A stretch of 64,000 bases of DNA from Labia minor (Eukaryota; Arthropoda; Insecta; Dermaptera; Spongiphoridae): positions 13,666,491-13,730,490 of the forward strand of contig OY720345.1 of NCBI GenBank assembly GCA_963082975.1, given 5' to 3'. Of this stretch, positions 57,571 to 64,000 are shown piece after piece (the stretch's first letter is position 1; each line of letters starts with the position of its first letter). The notes beneath the pieces are model-generated. The model had not been told where the DNA came from, did no database searches, and saw only the letters and a list, made by a program, of their open reading frames with translations. The position numbers and the translations under genes are program-made.

Positions 57571-59744
57571 ATAAATTCAAATTCAAACAATATCAATACA
57601 ATCTCAACAAAATATAAAGAGTTCAATAAAAGGTGAACAAAAAAATTAAATTAAATAAAATTATATATACAATATTTATATCATATCTTATTAACGTACT
57701 ACCAAAAATTGTATGTTTGTTTGTTTATATATATATTTATTTATATATTTTCGAGATATTTTATCCTGCTAAAGAGATTTTTTTTTAAATTTACACAGTT
57801 AATATTTATCAAGAAAAATTGATCTATATTAGTTTCAGCCTTCTAAAAGAACATCTTTGTCTCATTATTACTATTAAATTTAATAAAAAATAAAATAATA
57901 TATATAATATAAACTATTCAACTATTATTTTTATTAAAAGAGTATATATATATTAATATAATTTGGGAATATATATTATTAGCAGTAGTAATCCTTGGCC
58001 GATACACTCTATTAGCTATTGCTACTTTAAAAATATAAACCTGAAACCATCTCAGTATAACAATAAGTATATGATATATTGTAATATATAAGCATAAAAA
58101 TGCCTTTTAATAGGTAAATTTCATTAAGATGCTATAAATATACATTTAAAACAAATATTGACATCTCCAAGTCCGCTCACATTTTAAGACAAAGATCTAA
58201 AATGCGGATAATATAAATGAAATATTCTCGATTGATAAATAGAACGTATTGTCATGAATTCGACTTATTCAAAGGTAATAAATAAAGAATTGACTATTGA
58301 ACAGGAATGAGTTTTTGGAACCAATAGGCATAGACTGATAAGAAGTAGTAGGAGATTTCCTGCTGGGTGGAAACAAGGATGTAAGTCATTCTTCGGATAG
58401 GAAGCGACAGAGAGACATCATCTATAACAAGTGATACGACAGTGCCAGGAGCATACCTCGAGGCCAACCAAGAAGTTGCCTGCCCATAGAAGATGTATCA
58501 TTGAATACATGGAAGGCAACGTCCGAAGAATCATCACTTGTCTCGCCTAACAATGAACAAGTGGTCGATTTATAATTTGCAATTGCAAAACAAATATAAA
58601 ATTTGATATATCAATAATATTAAAATAAATTAAGATTTTTTTAAGTTATAATTTTCATTACACTTATTATAATTGTATTAATTTGTTTCGTCATTTAATA
58701 TTATTATATATTATTATATTATTATATTTTATTTTTTTTATTTTAATCTGAATAAATTCAAGTTTACCTCTTCCCTTATTCGCTGGATTCACCCAACTAT
58801 AATATTTTCTATTAATAATAAACAGAGTGCTACCAATTAAATTAAAAATCAATTTTATTAATTTTAAACCCATTTTTATTAACTCAACTCATACTAGGCC
58901 TCCAATATACGATAATATACGTATATTATAATAAGTAGGATCAAATAATTTTTCAAGTAAATTTGAAAATTTTTTCTCTTGAAATGGAAATCGGGTTATT
59001 AGAAATTCATTTGTACTATTTTAGGAAACAAATTTTTGATGTTTCCTTTTTAGAAAACTCATTTGCTAATTGTATTAAATAATTAAAAAATTGAATAATT
59101 TTTAAAGTTTAAAAATTGTATAAATCTGTTAAAGGGTCGAGCTATATCTCGATATACCAGGTACTAATTAATAAATAACATGCCAAATACAAAATTAATA
59201 ATGGTGAGTAAAAAAAGGGGTTATTAATATTGAACTTTATTATTTATTTATATTTATATTTCTAGGATAAAAAAAATATTTTATCAAGTCTAAATTACCC
59301 ATGATATTAAATAATATTTTAATTATTTATAATCATATGTGATTGATTAAATAAATAATTGAAGTTTTTATATATGATAGAAAGAAAAAAAAAATTAAAA
59401 AATAATTAATTTCATTTATTTATTTATTTTGATTTTAAAAATGTTTAATTATTATAAATTATATTAATTATTTATTATTTATTTTAGAATCAATCATTAA
59501 TATTAATTAATTTTTTGTGATTTCAAAGTTGGATTTGAAAAAATTTAAAGTTATTATAATTATTATATATAATATAAAATTTCATATATAAATATTTAAT
59601 ATAATTATTTTAAAATTTGTATTTATAACAGACAGAAATGCACTATTTAATAAATTAATTAAACACTATAATTTAACTTTATTATTATTATTATTATTAT
59701 TTAATAATATTATTGAGTTTTGGTTTGTGTATTGAATCTATAAC
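57571..59744. other. AT-rich DNA with an unidentified balanced-composition block
   Basis: At 58240-58560 the composition is balanced. The plus strand there reads RGQPRSCLPIEDVSLNTW with flanking stops, faintly like the end of a non-LTR reverse transcriptase, but too weak to call. The rest is featureless A/T. Confidence 0.45.
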
Positions 59745-59880
59745 TAACTAAAAGTTGATGGAGAATAAGTAGAGAGATGAAGTGGGTGGTGGTGGAAAGA
59801 AGAGTACAGTAGTTGGTGAGAGTAATAAAAGGCAAATGTGAAATGGGGATTGAATGAGAGAGACGATTACTTATAGTTGT
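59745..59880. other. Purine-rich patch
   Basis: G/A-rich sequence with GAAGTGGGTGGTGGTGG and GAATGAGAGAGACG. No gene or motif beyond composition. Confidence 0.3.
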
Positions 59881-60413
59881 TTTAGTCTATCCTCCTTTAA
59901 GAATTTACCATTAAATGTAAAAGTGATCGAGTTTAAATGTAAATATAATAATTATAATCTAATATATTATAATTAATACATTCCCAATTCATTTAAATTT
60001 AAGTGTTTTAATTAGTGGATAGTTGAAACAAAAAGAATAGATAATAATTCTATTATCTGAAATGTAATGTGAAAATTATCTAAAAAATAAACAAGACAAT
60101 ATTTATGTGTTTAGTTACTTATCAATTTATCTGAAAAATTATATATAAAAAAAAACATTTTATTAATTCATAAATTAATTTGAGTTTCTCTTTCATTTCT
60201 TTATTTCCAAAACGAATTCAAAATCATTATTATAAAATTGATTAATGATCAATTAATTAATCTCTTTTTAATACAAAATACATTATTTCAATATTTAGAT
60301 ATAAATATATTTATTATAAAAGAGATTTCAATATATTTTCTCTTATAAATTTTTATTTATGATGATTCCATTGTGTGTGTGTTTTCATCATTCAAAAATA
60401 TCGAAATTAAGAT

Positions 60414-61534
60414 AATGGCACCTATAGATGACACTTTTGAATTTAAACTAAAAAAATAAGCAAATTTTAAAACATACACGGAATTTTTTTTTAAATGATA
60501 GTTTTGTTTTTCCACCACCTGAGATATCCTACAACAATACAATTAGTCGCCCTATTTTTTTTCCTTTAACTTGAAAAGCAGACCGGATCGTCATCAATTG
60601 ATTACTACTTAATGTTCTTAATTAGTATTTTATATTTTTATTTTCATATTTATCAAGAATTTAATAACTACATTATAAAATAGACTTAATATATAGATAT
60701 AAATTAGTTCAAATTAAACACCTAATTTTTAAAAGTATCTTTTTTATCAACGGTGTTATCTATAGGTGCCCCTAAAAATTGTTTTTCCTATAGATGACAG
60801 CAATGTCAGCTATAAGTAGGTTTTTAAAAAATTTATCTATTATATTAATAGCTGTAAAGAGGAAATAATTTTATATCATTCAACCAAGTTTCATGTCTGA
60901 ATTGATATGGAAATCTAAAGGTGACACTCTGTTTTATCTTTAGGTTTCTCATTTTCAAAAAATTTTTTTTTGTTCCAGAACTTCAAACACTATTTTTTTG
61001 AAATTTTTTTTAAATTACTCTGTTCTCAATGTTTAATTAAAAATGCATAATTAAAAAAAGATTTGTTTAAAATCCATTTTTTATTTTATTATAATAATCA
61101 GCTAAAAATAAAATCAATCCCAATAAATATATCTAATGTATCATTATATGAAACCTGATTTTTTTATTATAACTAAAGTTAAAGCAGCAACAAGGTGTTG
61201 AGAAGATGTTTTACTTTGTAAATAAATAAGTTGAAGATAAAGAGAGCAAGCGAAGTGAAAAAAAGTAGATGTCATCTTTGGGTTCCATAATTGTCATCAT
61301 TAAGTTCCACCAAAATTTTTGGTGTCATCTATAGGTGCCATTTGATTACTTTGAAAAAAAAATTATATTTCCTCTTAAACTCATATAAAAGTTTAAAATG
61401 TTTATCCTGGTGATAAAAGGTAAGATAAGCTTCATAATAACCAAAAGGTCTTTTTTGTGAGACGTATAGTTTCAATTTTATAAAAGAAAATAGTGGCAAG
61501 AGAGCTTAAAATGTCATCTATTGGTGCCATTACC
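60414..61534. repeat. Cluster of a dispersed 17 bp motif (TGTCATCTATAGGTGCC-like)
   Basis: Near-matches: 60414-60436 (minus), 60753-60772 (plus), 60787-60800 (minus, partial), 60803-60820 (plus, diverged), 60912-60926 (minus, diverged), 61268-61286, 61291-61308, 61321-61339 and 61510-61534 (plus). The outermost two are inverted and share a longer match (TGTCATCTAT.GGTGCCATTA, then CTTA). The DNA between sites is AT-rich and unique. This could be the remnant of a DNA transposon with subterminal repeats, or an array of binding sites. Two short ORFs with SSIGAI arise from the motif itself and are not genes. Confidence 0.7.
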
Positions 61535-61906
61535 TTATTTATTTTATTATTTGATACAGGTATATATTTATTTTTAAATAATTTGTATAAAAAAAACTAT
61601 AAAAATTTTATATATTTTTATTATTTTATATATATCTTAAAATTTAGATATATGTATGAATGCTATTTGATTTGATAAATGTAGTAAAAATGCAAATATT
61701 TAAAAAAATGTATGGAATGAAAACTTCATAATTGTTTTTTTTTTTTATTTAATATTATTGTATGAAATTTAATATAAATGCATATATAATATTATTATTT
61801 GTAGATTGAGGCACCTAAGCAACTATGGCCATTTGTGCCTTAAAGAAATCATCCATTGTATATGATAAATATCATTCCTCTCCGAAGATGAATAAATTGA
61901 TAATGG
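61535..61906. other. AT-rich intergenic DNA
   Basis: A small patch at 61805-61845 holds GAGGCACCTAAGC and TTTGTGCCTTAAAG, a loose inverted pair. Nothing else. Confidence 0.45.
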
Positions 61907-61914
61907 AATTAGAA

Positions 61915-62245
61915 CAGAGGTCTCCAAATTTTTTTGAAAATCGACCTCTAAATAGTTTTTGAAATCTCCATCGGCCCTCATTTTCAGATAATTAAAATAA
62001 GACTATCTATTAGGCTTAATATTTAATAAATCAGAAACAATAAGTATAAAGCAGCTACAGAATTTGTACTTCTTTTCACTCGAATAAATATACATAGGTA
62101 TATAAAGAAATTTAAAATTTTACATAAGCTGAGTTAGTTATGTGTGATTTGTGTATTAATATCTGTTTTTCCTTCGAGACCCAATCGATCCCCATTTGAC
62201 CTATTGGATCAGATTGACCTCCTAATGTTGTTAAATAGACCCCTG
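61915..62245. mobile_element. hAT-like MITE with 8 bp target duplication
   Basis: It starts CAGAGGTCTCCAAATTTT and ends AATAGACCCCTG. The exact direct repeat AATTAGAA lies at 61907-61914 and 62246-62253. Internal CGACCTCTAAATAG (left) and GATTGACCTCC (right) are subterminal. Non-coding. Confidence 0.8.
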
Positions 62246-62253
62246 AATTAGAA

Positions 62254-64000
62254 TAATAATTATTAATATTTATCATATGTCATGATATTTTATATTTAAT
62301 TATTTATTTCAATTTTGATTATCTTTGTTTTCTTTTTATAGAACTCACATTGCAGAAATTAAAAGAATTAAAAAAATACCTAGATAATTTTCTATAAAAT
62401 AATAATTAATTTACTTCTCTATCTCTGTTTCTCTTTTATAATACTAATTATTATATATTACAATATGATTAGAATCTTAATTATTTTTTAGTTCAGAAAT
62501 ACAACATAAAAAATATAAATGCAGTTGGTATGTTAATAAGAAAAGTAAATTAAAATGAAAAAAATAAAATAAACAAACAAAATACAATACTGTATTATTA
62601 TTATTTTGTTTTTAAATCTACAAATTAATTGATTAGTTAAGTAAATAAATATCTGAATAAATAGTAGGAAATAAAATATATTAATACATATATAAAATAT
62701 AAAAATTGCTCTAAAATAAAAAAAGTTAGTTGTGAAATTTAAAAAAAATTAAAATATATCTATATCTATAAATTGTTAAAAAGTTTTTGAGTTAGAAAAA
62801 TAATTTACAATAAATAAAAATAAATGACATACACTTTAGAGAAGTGGATTATCATTTCAAATATTCAGCTCATTGAATCATAACATTGAATCTGAAACAA
62901 AAAAAAAATCACATATTAGTTAGTATATGCCATATAAATATTAAAACCAAATAACTAAATAAAATAAAATTTTCTTTAATATTATTTTAATTTAATTATT
63001 TTTTAAAACTATCTAATTATTTAAAATGTATTTTGATTAGTAAATTTATAAGCATTGTGAAACAATTAATAAGTTTTGTTGAGAAAAAACAATTAATATA
63101 TTAATTTATGATTTGTTTTAGTAAATTTATTAATGAATAATAAATTTGATTAAAAGATAACTTTTATTTAAAAGATTTTATTTCTATTTTATATTTATTC
63201 CATTCTAAAAAATTAAATTAAACAATTACTTAACATACTTATTACTACTAGTTAAGAAAATTATTTATAATATTTTCAATATTTTTATATAAATAATAGT
63301 ACATAATAATTATAGTTTAATTAATTTGAAATATAAATAATATGCAATAAAATAATACTTAAATAAATGAAAAGTTAAATATACGATAGAATAAAGAAAT
63401 GAGTTGAGATGATTGATAACACCATTGGAGAAAACTTTATCTTTAGAAAGAGAGAAAACATCCAACTTGGTATTTATAATTCTCATTTTCTATTGCTGGA
63501 GAAATATACAATTTTTAAAAGTAAATATTCAGAACTTGAAAGAAGGTAAAAATTATTTTAAAATAATATATAATAGAAAAACAACATAAATTGAAAAAAA
63601 TCATTTAAAAGACTTAAAGGATCGTTGTTTTTTTTTTAATTTAACATCAAAAAATAAGATTCATAAAACTAAAAAAAAAAAATTTTAAATACGTTGTTTG
63701 AACAGTGTAATAGTGAAAAATCATTAAATGGAGAAAATGAAAAGTTTCCATTAGAAAAACAATTTAAATTAAGGATGGAAGAAAACCTACAAGAATTGAA
63801 CATGAAATCAAAAGAAAATAATTTCTAAACTTAAAAAATATACCTATATGTTCATTATCGTGTACCTTCAGGCTAATTTCTACCCAAAATGAGTGAAATT
63901 GCAGACTGAACTTTAAACGAATTATGCTTTTTGAAAAATAATTTTAAATTAATTAAAAATCAAAAAAATAATGTTTTCTCACTATTTTTAATATTTTTGT
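62254..64000. other. AT-rich intergenic DNA
   Basis: No gene or repeat end was recognised up to the end of the window. Confidence 0.55.

Noticed and set aside
58240..58560. Possible non-LTR reverse-transcriptase C-terminus
   Set aside because: Only RGQPRSCLPIEDVSLNTW is suggestive; there is no RLRW-type block and stops are frequent, so it is left unassigned.
60357..60542. Pair of short ORFs (here and at 61493-61675) sharing SSIGAI
   Set aside because: The similarity comes from the repeated DNA motif in opposite orientations, not from a protein family.

Overview
This is an AT-rich, non-coding stretch of an animal nuclear genome, most likely an arthropod. The evidence is the mariner, hAT and Helitron-like repeats, long microsatellites, absence of operons and absence of long ORFs. 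I cannot name the species. I found no host protein-coding gene, rRNA, tRNA or known microRNA hairpin on either strand. The only recognisable coding sequences are broken transposon genes: three mariner transposase remnants plus a rearranged fourth, two hAT transposase C-termini, and one non-LTR reverse-transcriptase C-terminus.

Mobile elements. The dominant repeat is a roughly 600 bp non-autonomous element, here called family A, with eight copies at about 1.3, 5.35, 7.2, 15.6, 22.4, 44.5, 54.0 and 55.5 kb. A second family, B, has two copies at about 2.35 and 9.15 kb. Both begin with a T-run and TTTTTAC, carry a short internal inverted repeat near each end, hold a microsatellite and a shared core, and finish with a small hairpin followed by CTTATTT. 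This is the layout of non-autonomous Helentrons (HINE/DINE-1 type). hAT-type elements with 8 bp target duplications are found at 10.2, 12.1, 17.76, 35.56, 36.4, 39.2, 40.4, 46.3, 50.2 and 61.9 kb. There are Tc1/mariner-like MITEs at 14.0, 29.05 and 41.2 kb, two probable tRNA-derived SINEs at 20.2 and 32.0 kb, and a nested inverted repeat at 14.3 kb.

Between the repeats, the AT-rich background is broken by short islands that are less AT-rich and do not look like transposons. They lie at about 3.0, 5.0, 6.2, 13.1, 16.6, 18.7, 20.7, 24.6, 29.8, 30.9, 32.8, 39.6, 43.4, 45.6, 47.6, 48.5, 51.1 and 57.5 kb. Many combine GA/CT tracts, GC-box/KLF-like CCACGCC motifs, CCAAT boxes next to ATCGATTG, and a few YY1/PHO-like GCCAT cores. 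I read these as candidate regulatory islands in an intergenic or giant-intron region; this is inference.

The least explained structure is at 60.4-61.5 kb. There a motif close to TGTCATCTATAGGTGCC recurs about nine times, in both orientations, within 1.1 kb.
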